A stretch of DNA of 64,000 bases from Pelobates cultripes (taxonomy: Eukaryota > Chordata > Amphibia > Anura > Pelobatidae). The notes beneath the pieces were generated by a model that saw only the letters and a list, made by a program, of their open reading frames with translations, was not told the DNA's origin and made no database searches. A program made the position numbers and the translations under genes. Positions 23,826 through 36,142 of this stretch are shown here, one piece after another (positions within the stretch are counted from its first letter, which is position 1; the number at the start of each line of letters is the position of its first letter). Location of the stretch: assembly GCA_933207985.1 (NCBI GenBank), contig OW240920.1, forward strand, positions 146,209,034 through 146,273,033. The letters run 5' to 3'.

Positions 23826-24915
23826 GCAGCCAGCCCAGATATACAGCTAGCCCAGATATATCTACAGCTAGCCCAGATATCATACAGCTAGCCCAGATAT
23901 CATACAGCTAGCCCAGATATCCTACAGCTAGCCCAGATATACCTACAGCTAGCCCAGGTATACCTACAGCTAGCCCAGGTATACGTACAGCCAGCCCAGG
24001 TATACGTACAGCCAGCCCAGGTATACGTACAGCCAGCCCAGGTATACGTACAGCCAGCCCAGGTATACGTACAGCCAGCCCAGGTATACGTACAGCTAGC
24101 CCAGGTATCATACAGCTAGCCCAGGTATCATACAGCTAGCCCAGGTATCATACAGCTAGCCCGGATATCATACAGCTAGCCCGGATATCATACAGCCAGC
24201 CCAGATATACATACAGCCAGCCCAGATATACATACAGCCAGCCCAGATATACCTACAGCCAGCCCAGATATACCCACAGCTAGCCCAAATATCATACAGC
24301 TAGCCCAGATATCATACAGCTAGCCCAGATATCATACAGCTAGCCCAGGTATACATACAGCTAGCCCAGATATACCTACAGCTAGCCCAAATATCATACA
24401 GCTAGCCCAGATATCATACAGCTAGCCCAGATATCATACAGCTAGCCCAGATATCATACAGCTAACCTAGATATACGTACAGCTAGCCCAGATATCATAC
24501 AGCTAGCCCAGATATCATACAGCTAGCCCAGGTATACGTACAGCTAGCCCAGATATCATACAGCTAGCCCAGATATCATACAGCTAGCCCAGATATCATA
24601 CAGCTAGCCCAGGTATACGTACAGCTAGCCCAGATATCATACAGCTAGCCCAGATATCATACAGCTAGCCCAGATATACCTACAGCTAGCCTAGATATCA
24701 TACAGCTAGCCCAGATATCCCTATAGATAGCCCAGATATCCCCAAAGCCAGCCCAGATATACCTACAGCTTATCTAGATATCTCCACAGCCAGCCCAGAT
24801 ATCATACAGCTAGCCCAGATATCATACAGCTAGCCCAGATATCCCTATAGATAGCCCAGATATCCCCAAAGCCAGCCCAGATATACCTACAGCTATCCCA
24901 GATATCCCCACAGCG
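23826..24915. repeat. 20/21-bp minisatellite in lmo4 intron 1
   Basis: The units are CAGCTAGCCCAGATATCATA (20 bp) and longer variants with GGTATACGTA or GATATACCTA (21 bp). Blocks of one variant are clustered, for example GGTATACGTA from 23960 to 24090, showing local homogenisation. The array starts about 750 bp upstream of the first coding exon, with respect to the gene's direction. Confidence 0.95.
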
Positions 24916-27900
24916 AGCCTCCTCATTCTTCTACCCATTTGTACTTGCATGGTGTGAGAACACACTGCCATCCTCCACAGTATACAGGAGCTGTGCTATG
25001 AGTGTTGAGCACCGAGTGACGGACGCTGGTTTACACAATGTGTGTCAGCCGCAGATAGCATGGTCACACCATACAGGCACTTGTACGTCAAACAAGGGAG
25101 CAACTCTTCCCCAAATGCCATCAGCAAGAAGGGGCTGGAGTCCTAGGGAAGGAGATTAGAAAAAAAAGGAAGAAACTGGCACAGATTCATTGCACCATAA
25201 CCACTTAAATAAGCTGTACAATGAGCCTCGCAGTATGGCTAGGGTGCTTGGAGTGTCCAGTTAATTGTGATTTGCTGCCTATTCTAAATTATAAAAGCTG
25301 GCTCCTGAATTCTGAAACCCAGCAGAGAGCAGCCAGTAAGAGGGAAGCGGTTTTCAAGGCTACAGAGTGCATCTATGCACCGACATCGATGGAGCGTCCT
25401 TCTCCACGTTGCCGCATTCATCGTTTATCTCATTAATTCTAGATTCCGGCCATGTGACAAAAGGTGACCAGGAACCTCCATGGGCCGTGTCCACAGATTT
25501 GGGAATTGTGGTGAATTGAACAGAGAATTGTACTTTTTAATGGCGCGGCAGCCAAACCAAAGAAAAGGTTTATTTGGAGAATTTATTTGAACTCCGCTAA
25601 TCTGGTAAAAAATTCACAATTCCCATGTCAACGTGCCCCAGCTCCCATTTAAACTAATAAACCACAAGGTTTTGTCACACTCAATAATAATATTAAAATG
25701 TGTGCATATGCTTCATTTAATAAATGTATTTGCTTTTTAATTAAAAAAAAAAAAAAAAAAACCTTTATACACATGCATCACTACAAATACTAACATAAAA
25801 ATCACCCATTTTTCACACTAATAAATTCTTCATTCTCTGGTCCTTGGCTTGAAAAGTGCTGCCCAGATGTGTATTTTTTTTCTCGACTGCCGGAAGGCAC
25901 TAAAGCAGTTCCTAACTTTCTGTCTCCGGCCTGCGCTGGGGATTGTACAATCCTTGTGTTACAGTAGCCACTGTTGGTGCGTAAAGACACCTAGATCACA
26001 CTCTGCACACGGGACAGCCTTCAGCGCAGCAATTAACCAGGGATTTGCACATTATCCCGCGGGGTAATCCCAGACCAGCAGAGCTGTGATAACTTGTTAA
26101 TTTAGCCCTAGCCTGCAAAACATTACACACTGTGATGCTTAAAAAGACCCCCCTTCTCCCCAAAAAGGTCTGGAACGGAAATACTGAATTTTACAAGCGC
26201 AATTAAAACCTTAACCACTTCACTGCCGAAATGGAGAGAAATATTAGTCTGGCAGTTTCCTGCAGGTCCATTTGGCTACAGAGGGGGTTAAAGGAACAGT
26301 TTAGGCACCATAACTACTTCATCAAAAAAAGTTGTTATGGTGCCAGGAGGTCCCTGGTGCTGGCTCGCCTTAAGGGGTTAAATCCATTTGCAGCCAATCA
26401 ACTAAGAGCTTTGTAAAACAAAGTGTAACCCGGGATCAGCTGCAGCTCGGGTTAGGCTTTCTTTTCATTGGTCCATTACATAATACCGGTTAACCTCTCA
26501 AAGAACAAATTCAAACAATCTGGATCCTATAGAGACGGTGATTTTTACAGAGTTAATGTTTCAAAATATGGGATTTTTCTCCCCAATCAAAGCTTGGATC
26601 TCTGAGCAGCCAATCGCCACTCAGAATCAAGTCAGACGGCTAACAGTTGTGAGCGCGCAGGGCGCAGTGAAAGCCGAACAAGCACTTTGTCAAATTGATG
26701 GAAGCCATGCCTCTAAGTGGGATTTCAGAAAGTAAAGGGAAGTTGTGAAAACATTCGGCTGTAATATTATGTAACAAAATATTATTAAACTACACTGCAC
26801 TAAACTCATTTTATTGCTATTCCTTCAGAAAAACCCATTACATGTGTCCTGCGGGCAATAACTAGTCCCATATTTGGCTGATTGGCTCTGATTTACGGCG
26901 TTGGATTGTGAAAACCTAAGTCGTGTTCAGCGTGCGGGATGCTGAACTGCATCGTTTTTTCAGCAGCAGTAAAGCATCGCTGTGTTTGTGTAGGCTTTCG
27001 ACACCAAGAAATTTCAATTAGTATAAGGAGTCATGTCTGCCAACGCAAGCTAATTTACTCGAGAAAGGCTGTGCAAAGAAACTGCCACATCCCAGGATTA
27101 TTACAGAAGGTTTATAAATATGCAAATATGAATTGCGATAAATAAAGCATTTCTCTCACTGTAGAGTCGTCCGCACGTCATTTGTCAAACTGCTCTTATG
27201 AAAAATGATACAAATCTTATTGACCTCACATACGTAAAGGGTTACAGAGGTCAAACGCTGAATGGAGTTTGACCTGAATGGTAACATTTTTGTGTAAAAT
27301 CTCCCCATCTAGTCATTTAAACCCTCCGACAGACAAAGCCAACCTCGTCTGACTGTACTAATGAATAATAAGTCTCTAAGATTTCAGATATCAATAACAG
27401 AGTGCAATAAGTTACATTTTATTATCAGTCTCTCTTTAGTTGTACAAGTAAGCAAAAATTATTTGAGACCTGAGCGGGGTTTTGCCGCAGTGCAAGCTAC
27501 TGAGTTCCTCTAAGATTTTGTCTGTTCTCAGAGTTCTGAATGGTCTTTGTTTACGTTACATTTCTTACCATAGACGGCCCAGCGCTATTTCTAGGGATCT
27601 TGCGTTCTGAATGCTCGGATATCGATGGTGCTTGGTCAAACAGATGAAGCAGAACGGTACCGTAAACGCTAAAAGGGGAGTTATTGGCCAAAGGTAACCA
27701 ATCATCGTTGGTGAAGGCCTGTGATATATTTTGGGCCCAACAAAGTCCACTTCGTGGTTCTCTGGAACATGTGACTTTACTATAAGCAGAATGAAGGTCT
27801 GGCCAATAGCCACGTGTAATCCAATCACTCTCATCTCAGGTCAGTGTGCCAGGCCTAGATTACAAGGCCGCAGACATATCACCGTCTGGATTTCAGGATT

Positions 27901-29330
27901 TAGAATTACTGATTAGCGTCCTCAATCCTGACAATATTTATGCGTGTATCTAGTGACCAACTTCAAAAATCTGACTTCCACATGAAACAGAGAGAAGTGT
28001 GGTGCAGATAAGGTCTTATTTTGGAGGTGCAGGTCTGTCTGGGAATAAAATTCCCAAACCAGACTGCTGGATCTGAAACCCATGAACAATGTACAGTTTA
28101 TCACCAACAGCAACTGTGCCGCTGTTCATAGCAAACTCCTCTCCTGACGATCAATTCCTAACCAGACGTAGCCAATTCTAATCCATGTCCTTATAAAGAC
28201 TTACTATCAGATTATGAGCCCGAAATAATATACATGGATTTTAGAAACCCCTTTTAGTTCTTAAAGGAACACTCCAAGCACCATAACCACTACCCTCATT
28301 GTGCTGGTCCCCGTAGTAGTTATGGTGCATTGACAAAGTTACAGCCATAAAAATGCACAAGTTTCACTTCTGCGTTGAAAGATGTCCAGACGCATTGATC
28401 ACCACACTGCTCAAAAATAGTTTGACAAGAGACAGCGCCAATATCGTATGTCCAATATTTAATACAAAGAGCTACAGTGGTTATGGTGCTTAGAATGGAA
28501 CAATGGGCCAATCAGCTGGAGCATTCCATTAGATTCCATAGTGATCGCCCCTTATTTCAAACTTTGTCTCAACAACAGAACATCCTCTGTATAAAAACAT
28601 TAGTTATTTAGTTGCAGTTATGAAAATTCACGAAACTCTGAATTGTAGAGAATTAAACTCCAAATCAGTGACTTTCAGGCAAAAATGATCAAGTTAGGAT
28701 TGCATATTATTTGTTAAATATTTCAGCTATTTTTGGTTACATTTTGCCATTCTGATTTCAATGTGTTCCATATTAATAAACTCTGCCGCTGTTTGGCCAA
28801 TTTTTTCGCTAACGTTCCTTTATAGTATGGTTGTTGTTTTATATAAGTGCACTATCTTTGAAACAGTCTTAAAGGTAATTTTTGTCTATGGTAATGTGGA
28901 ACACCTGTTTGTATTTTTAGAAAGAGAACATTATAGAGGTTTTGAGGTTCTGCGCCCCAAAATTAAATAAACTCTGCTCATTGCCATAATATAAGGTAAA
29001 CAGCACGCAGTCATTTAACCTGTCCTGTACCAGAGGACTAAGCGGAACTTTCTATAAAGATAAATAAACCCCACATCTGTCGTTAACATAAATCAATCGA
29101 CCAATGGACTGACAGAAACCACAGCTTGCTCCAAAAACCCTGTTCTGTCCCAAATCTTTAAAGATACAGGAAGTCAAGGAAGATGGTATAAAAGCCCCTT
29201 TAATGCCAAAATATCACACGGGGTGTAGTGACTAGACGTTAAGGAGCATTTTATTTCTAAAGAAAAGCAGCTGCTTACGTGTAAATTAAACCCAGAAAAG
29301 CGATTTTATTATTCGCTACTGGATAAAGGT
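24916..29330. other. lmo4: Intron 1 interior, mainly unique with small MITEs
   Basis: No exon can be supported. A poly(A) tract lies at 25742-25760. Two members of the GCACCATAACCACT inverted-repeat family lie at about 26288-26348 and 28261-28503. The rest looks like ordinary intronic sequence. Confidence 0.5.
28261..28503. mobile_element. MITE of the GCACCATAACCACT family
   Basis: GGAACACTCCAAGCACCATA with ACCACT at the left is matched in inverted orientation by AGTGGTTATGGTGCTTAGAA at the right. The left terminus also carries an internal mini-hairpin, as other family members do. There is no coding capacity. Related copies or halves are at about 26.29, 48.84, 51.04, 55.96 and 62.41 kb. Confidence 0.7.
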
Positions 29331-29334
29331 GTAA

Positions 29335-30390
29335 GATTCCAACCACAAGTATTATACACCCCAACATCTTATTTATCTGTAAATATTATACACCCTAAAA
29401 GCTTATCTGCAAATATTATGCACCTCAAAATCGTATTCACAAATATTATGCACCCCAACATCTTATTTATCTGCAAACATTAAACACCCCAATAACTTAT
29501 CTGCAAATATTATACACCCCAATATCTTATCCACAAATATTAAACACCCCTATAACTTATCCGCAAATATTATATACCCCAATATCTTATCTCCAAATAT
29601 TATACACCTCAAAATCGTATTCACAAATATTATACACCCCAACATCGTATTTATCTGCAAATATGCACCCCAATATCTTATCTCCAAATATTATACACCC
29701 CAAAATCTTATCTCCAATTATTATACACCCAAATATCTTATCCGCTGATATTATATACCTCGATATCTTATCTACTAATATTATAGACCCCAACATTTTA
29801 ACAAAATATATTATACTCCCAATATCTTATCAACTGATATTATACACCCAAATATCTTATCGGCAAATATTAAACACCTAAAAATCCTATCTACTGATAT
29901 TATACACCCCAACATCTTATCCACTGATATTATACACCCTAATAATTTATTTCCAAATATTATACACCCAAATATCTTATCCGCAAATATTATACACCCC
30001 AAAATCTTATCTACAAATATTATACACCCCAATATTTTATCCGCTGATATTATATACCCCAATATTTTATCTATTAATATTACAGACCCCAACATTTTAA
30101 CAACATATATTATACTCCCAATATCTTATCAACTGATATTATACACCCAAATATCTTATCAGCAAATATTATATACCCCAATATCATACACCTAAATATT
30201 CTATCTACTGATATTATACACCCCAAAATCTTATGTGCAAATATTATAGACCTTAAAATATTATTGGGAAATATTATGCACCCTGTGATCTTATGTGCAT
30301 ATCCAAACATATCAATACCTTATCTGCAAATTTTACACACCTCAACAGCTTAAGCACAAATATTTTACACCCTGATATCTTATCTGACAA
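29335..30390. repeat. 30-bp AT-rich minisatellite in lmo4 intron 1
   Basis: The unit AATATTATACACCCCAATAT followed by CTTATCTGCA gives 30 bp, about 34 copies, with variable spacer bases. The frame-preserving period yields Ile/Asp/Lys-rich minus-strand ORFs that are not real genes. A longer-range duplication is visible: the series around 29790-29900 is repeated around 30090-30200. Confidence 0.94.
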
Positions 30391-30704
30391 TATGATCTAC
30401 CCTAAATTATTAAGAGGACGTATTCTGATCAGATTTACACAATGATACACCCTAACATACAGTGTAAAGGGGAGTGTTAGCAATCAAAGTACAACGCCAC
30501 AAAAAGTTCTGATAGTGACAACCAGCATCCCATTGTGTACAAACACAGTCACACACAGGATACAGACCCAGACTGTGCTATGTGTATAAAGGACATTCAC
30601 TAAACCCCAATGACAAACAGTGTACATAGAGTCTGCAATTATTCCCAATATAATGTGTATATTCCTCAATTAATAAAACCACAATCTGGATTTATACATA
30701 TATA

Positions 30705-31850
30705 TAAAAAAAAAAAAAACACTCATTCATTCATGCTGTGTCACACACTGTGACCCATCAGACACTGTGACCCATACACTAATATGTGTGCCATCACACA
30801 CACACACACACACACACACACAACTGTGTACTACACACAGGATACATACAAAGCATACTGTGACATGTGGATTGACACACAAAGAATGAAAGACAAACTG
30901 CAACAACATATACACACACAATTCCAGAATATATACTGAGTGCCAAAAATACACACATACTACCACAATATATATATATATCCATAAAACACACACTACC
31001 ACAATATATACACACAGTGTTACAATATACACACTGACACAATATATACACACATTGTCAATATATATACACACTAAAATACACACTGCTACAACAATAT
31101 ACATAATGGCACAAAACACACTTATTTGCCACACTATATACACAAACACTGTTACATTATACACAATGACACTATATATATATATACACACACACACACT
31201 GTCACCATACACACACAGTTTGTTACAATATATAATATACACACTGACACTATATACACACAGTCTGTTATAACACACACACTGAACTGTGGTAGTTATC
31301 ACATTACAGGGCTGTAAGTTACAAACTTGTGCAGGTTACACAATGCATTTCTGCTACAGACACAACTCGGAAAAATACACACACAAAATGACACTCACAG
31401 CCCTAGGATGCATGCACACACATAGTAGTACACACACACACACACACACTGGCACATATATAGTGAAACACATGGAATGACACATATGACACACACAAAG
31501 TAACACACACAGCAGCACACAGAGAGAATGACACACACACAGTGTCACATACACACAGAGTAACACACACAGTGACACACATACACAAAGTGACACACAC
31601 ACATAGAAACAAACACAGAGTAACACACACAGTGACACACACACACAGAGTGACACACACACAGAGCGACACACACACAGAGCGACACACACACAGAGCG
31701 ACACACACACAGAGCAACACACACACAGAGCAACACACACACACACAGAGTGACACACACACAGAGTGACACACACACAGAGTGACACACACACACACAC
31801 AGAAGCAAACACACAGAGTAACACACACACACACACACACACAGACTGGG
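30705..31850. repeat. CA-rich microsatellite and 16-bp-type repeats
   Basis: A pure (CA)n run occupies 30796-30823. It is followed by interrupted ACACACTG and ATATATACACAC sequence. From about 31490 to 31840, units like ACACACACAGAGTGACACAC repeat. The array ends only about 120 bp from the candidate lmo4 exon 1 donor. Cys/Val-rich minus-strand ORFs across it are artefacts. Confidence 0.95.
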
Positions 31851-31971
31851 TCCCTCAGCCAGCTTTCTGCACAGGGTCAGTCCCCCCAGCTTAGTGGCCC
31901 CTGGGAGCCCTGTGACCATGCAGGGTGTGTGGAGCTGGGACACTGGGGGCCTGGAGGATCATGGCACTCAC

Positions 31972-32072
31972 CTGTCTGCCTGGGTCCTGGCTCACTCTCA
32001 GCTCTCAGTAAAATCCACAAGATCCAGTAAGCTGCCACAGATAGACTCCTCTGCTGAACAAACCTTGCACAG
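31972..32072 (-). other. lmo4: Candidate noncoding first exon of lmo4
   Basis: On the minus strand, CCCAGGCAGACAG is followed at 31971 by GTGAGTGCC, a near-consensus splice donor. A TATA box lies about 30 bp upstream of the assumed start near 32072. The stretch between, roughly 100 nt, has no ATG-initiated ORF of note, fitting a 5' UTR exon. It would splice to the acceptor at 23082 across an 8.9-kb intron. The link to lmo4 is inferred from orientation and the missing 5' UTR exon; transcript data would be decisive. Confidence 0.55.
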
Positions 32073-32094
32073 TGTCTGCAGACAGCCTGCCCCC

Positions 32095-32130
32095 CTCCTT
32101 ATATAACCATGCCTATGATGTCACTGCCAC
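32095..32130 (-). promoter_or_regulatory. lmo4: Candidate TATA promoter with a CRE-like site
   Basis: TATATAA lies at 32105-32099 on the minus strand. Just upstream, TGACATCA at 32123-32116 resembles an ATF/CREB or AP-1 site. The spacing from the TATA box to a plausible start and then a strong donor is normal for a vertebrate promoter. No CpG island surrounds it, so it may be a tissue-specific alternative promoter rather than the main one. Confidence 0.5.
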
Positions 32131-33150
32131 AAGGAGGAGGGCCTCACTGACTGCAAACAAGATAAATGGCTATTTAAAGAGTCCAAGCCTCTCTCCTGCC
32201 CCCTACAGGCCTCTCAGGGTGGCTACACTGGAGCCTGGCCACTGGCACCAACTCTGATCCCATCCAGATTAAAGGATCTTTATCAGATCGTGATCCCTAT
32301 CACTGGGAGAGCAGAATGGTTTAACTGTAACATTGTAACTGGGGACACACAATATTTACTAACACTGCCACACTGAGGGAGTTTATTACACTGTCTGATG
32401 TGTTTTCTATTACAATCAATAAAGAAATGTATAAATATACAATAGACTCCACCACAGTGACATATTTCAATATTCCTTTTTCTTTAAAATATTTAGAGTG
32501 CCAGTAATCTGAATAGATTGAAAGCTCATAGGGTCAGAGAGTCCATGTAATCGGTGAACTCCCAGACACCTTACTGTCTCAGGTCAGACAGCAGCCCAGG
32601 GGCACAGAGCAAACTCTTCATTATCTCCTGGTGGAATTAGTGGGTGAGTAAAAAAACCAAGAATGATTAGAAATGCCAGTTATTTCTGATCTCCAACTAT
32701 GAGATAATATAACCTGATATAATATAAGAAATGGCCAATAATTCATTGTACAAACTGCTAACACGGTGAACGACACACAATATTCTACATCCTGAATGAT
32801 GTTACCTGGCGATATTTACATTACAGAAATATAGTAACGATTAATGAGGGATGGGAATCTAAAATACTAAAATAAATGATATCCCGCCTCTGCTATCGCC
32901 GTAAAGAATCACATTGTTATTACTTTCTGTTTATTTAAATTAAACTTCCTATATTAGTGCTAATCATTTGCCAATGTAAAATATAATACGTGATATCAAG
33001 GCTGCTCTGTTTATATTGTCATATAATGTTTTTTAGGAATATTACAAAAATACATAAATAGATTTATCTAATGCTGATATTCACAGAAGCGCATTGTCAA
33101 ACATAATATATTTATTTATTCATATACACATCTAATTATTAATTAATTAC
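32131..33150. other. Upstream noncoding sequence
   Basis: No ORF, array or transposon stands out. If the exon at 31972-32072 is real, this is its proximal upstream region. It includes CTATTTAAAG at about 32172, a MEF2-like or TATA-like motif. Confidence 0.4.
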
Positions 33151-33159
33151 ACCACACAA

Positions 33160-33250
33160 AATCTATCTATCTATCCGTCTGTCTGTCTGTCTGTCTATCC
33201 ATCTATCTATATGTCTATCTATTTCTCTATCTCATATCTATCTGTCTATG

Positions 33251-33315
<65 letters not shown>

Positions 33316-33425
33316 AATCTATCGCTTTCTCTGTCTCTCTGTCTTTCTATCTATCTGTCTGTCTGTCTATCTATCTAGCTATGTATCTCTGTCTGTCTGT
33401 CTGCCTATCGCTTTCTCTGTCTGTC
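33160..33425 (+). repeat. TCTA/TCTG tetranucleotide microsatellite
   Basis: Runs of (TCTA)n and (TCTG)n with interruptions fill the segment; the purest TCTA run is about 33253-33315. It should be highly length-polymorphic. Confidence 0.97.
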
Positions 33426-33892
33426 GCCATATAATTACAGATTGGTTTATTATTAGCATATTATTATCATTTTATTAATGAGATAATGTTTTACTTCTCT
33501 CATGAGTGGTTAAATTAAAATATTGGATATCACTCTACTTTCCCAAGATACAGATCTCATCATTAACCTGCCTTACTGATGTGTTTTTAACGAGACATTT
33601 GTGTATATATATTTTCCCACGGATATATAATTTATATGATTATACACAGAATAGTTTGTATCCGTATAGTGTGGGATATCTAATTCTATCAAAATACATT
33701 AACTCAAACAAGAGGGATTTTTCAAATACATGAAATACATACAGAATCAGATTTAATATCTTTTCCATTTAGATCTAAAACACTTTAAAATGTGTAATTG
33801 CCTTAAAATCGTTTTTTTTCTAGTATTCATAAAGAAAATGAATAAACTGTAATTATAGAAATGGTTTTAAAGACAAAGCTGTCCCCATGTTC

Positions 33893-34835
33893 TATCTCTA
33901 TACCTGGTGATTCCCTGTCTCCATTTCCCTCTAGATTGTAAGCTGTGAGCCAAGCTCTCTCTATACCTTGTGTTTCCCTGTCTCCTGTTCCCTCTAGATT
34001 GTAAGCTGTGAGCCAAGCTCTCTCTATACCTTGTGTTTCCCTGTCTCCATTTCCCTCTAGATTGTAAGCTGTGAGCCAAGCTCTCTTTATACCTTGTGAT
34101 TCCCTGTCTCCCATTCCCTCTAGATTGTAAGCTGTGAGCCAAGCTCTCTCTATACCTTGTATTTCCCTGTCTCCCATTCCCTCTAGATTGTAAACTGTGA
34201 GCCAAGCTCTCTCTATACCTTGCGATTCCCTGTCTCTCATTCCCTCTAGATTGTAAGCTGTGAGCCAAGCTCTCTCTATACCTGGTGTTTCCCTGTCTCC
34301 CATTCCCACTAGATTGTAAGCTGTGAGCCAAGCTCTCTCTATACCTTGCGATTCCCTGTCTCCCATTCCCTCTAGATTGTAAACTGTGAGCCAAGCTCTC
34401 TCTATACCTGGTGTTTCCCTGTCTCCCATTCCCACTAGATTGTAAGCTGTGAGCCAAGCTCTCTCTATACCTGGTGTTTCCCTGTCTCCCGTTCCCTCTA
34501 GATCTTATGCTGTGAGCCGAGCTTTTTCTATACCTTGTGATTCCCTGTCTCCCGTTCCCTCTAGATTGTAAGCTGTGAGCCAAACTCTCTCTATACCTTG
34601 TGTTTCCCTGTCTCCCGTTCCCTCTAGATTGTAAGCTGTGAGCCAAGCTCTCTCTATACCTTGTGTTTCCCTGTCTCCCGTTCCCTCTAGATTGTAAGCT
34701 GTGAGCCAAGCTCTCTCTATACCTTGTGATTCCCTGTCTCCCGTTCCCTCTAGATTGTAAGCTGTGAGCCGAGCTCTCTGCATACATTTTATTTCTATGT
34801 CCCCCATTTCGGTTATATTGTAAGCTTTTAAGCTA
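33893..34835. repeat. 63-bp minisatellite, about 15 units
   Basis: Successive GATTGTAAGCTGTGAGCCAA motifs start at 33934, 33997 and 34060, giving a 63-bp period. Each unit also contains CTCTCTATACCTTGTGTTTC and CCTGTCTCCCGTTCCCTCTA. The motif TAGATTGTAAGCT is common in dispersed frog and fish repeats, so the array probably grew from a transposon tail. ORFs up to 306 codons on the minus strand result from the frame-preserving period. Confidence 0.95.
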
Positions 34836-35471
34836 GATTTGAAAATCAATATATATACAGCTGATTTGAAAAATTCTTCTGGTTCAGCAAGTTTGACTTA
34901 AAATGTTCAGTTTCACAAATCCCAATTTTAGTAAATAAACCATTATTGGGATGACTAGGCAGATTGTGTTAGAAAAATGTACAGATTTTCAGAGTCTCGG
35001 TGTGAATGGACAGATTCTTGGGGTGACGAGACCGATTCTCAGGGGGTGAAGGGATATTTTCTTGCGGTGACGCTGTCTGAGTTTTGATTTGGGGGACAGT
35101 GAAGACCCTGATGGGTGTATTGTGTCTGTCGTCGAGGAATTGTCTGCTTGAATACAGGTTATCCCTTGGAGAAGTGATGGCCGCAAGGATTGAACGGATC
35201 ACCCAGCTCGTCCTCCAGCAGACCCCAAGTAGCAAATACCAGCAAGGTCCATCTGTCCACTAAACCAGGGATAAACCTGCTTCCAATTCATGTGTGGGCA
35301 CAAATTCTCTGCGTTTTCTTCATATTCGGCTCCTTTTCCAGAGCAAGAGTCAGTTCACCAAGCAATGATACTGATTGCAGAAACAGAATGTAATAGGCGC
35401 TCTCTATAACACAACGAATAAGTGAGGGCTGCTGTATACAGTACAAGGATTCCCAAGACCTCGTGTGACAG

Positions 35472-35571
35472 TAAAGCAAAAACAGGATAAAGCGTATACT
35501 GCGGCCAATTACTGTACTGTATGTACGTATGATCTTGGGCACAGTATACGCTTTATCCTGTTTTTGCTTTA
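35472..35571. other. Perfect 30-bp inverted repeat with a 40-bp loop
   Basis: The left arm 35472-35501 (TAAAGCAAAAACAGGATAAA and 10 more bases) is the exact reverse complement of the right arm 35542-35571. The 40-bp centre is unrelated. Similarity extends weakly outward (GTGTGACAG against TGACAC). Transcribed, it would form a hairpin of about 100 nt. It may be a young foldback element or a hairpin RNA source; no direct evidence separates these. Confidence 0.9.
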
Positions 35572-36142
35572 ATGACACTGATTGGACTGTCAACTGGTCA
35601 GCTAAATCAGACGATTTGGCAAAAATCTCCAGATTTCTGTTCAGTTGGAGAATTCTTTACCAAACTTTTCTATTTTAGCTTCAAATTTTCAAGTTGTTTC
35701 TCACCTACTGCAACTCACTGTTTAGTCTATTTACCCCCCAGTGCAGGAATGCAGCTCTCATTATCGAAAAGGCCAGTAATTCACACTTAACCTATTCAGT
35801 GCCAACAGGTGGAGACGCCATAAACCTTTGTACAGAATTTAAATTCTTTCTAACCAGCCCGTGGGCCTGCGAGCTGTGACCTGTCTGTTACCCAGCCTTT
35901 TAAGGGCGGGTGCCCATAGCAGATCACAAAATTGACTCCATGTTCTGCCAGAGAATATCTTCACCTGTACCTGACCTGTGTGACTGCAAGGTCCTCAGCC
36001 CCCCTCGTAGCGGTGTACAGACACAGGAATTTTATGGAAATCTTTTATGTGAAGTCTGTTACACCTTGACTTGTCTGGATCCCTGTGGCATAGTGAATGG
36101 GGAGATTGACAGCATAAATGGAAAAATGAGTAATTTATTGTT

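Noticed and set aside
31354..31943. Cys/Val-rich ORFs over the CA-rich region
   Set aside because: Simple translation of (GT)n-type microsatellite sequence in several frames.
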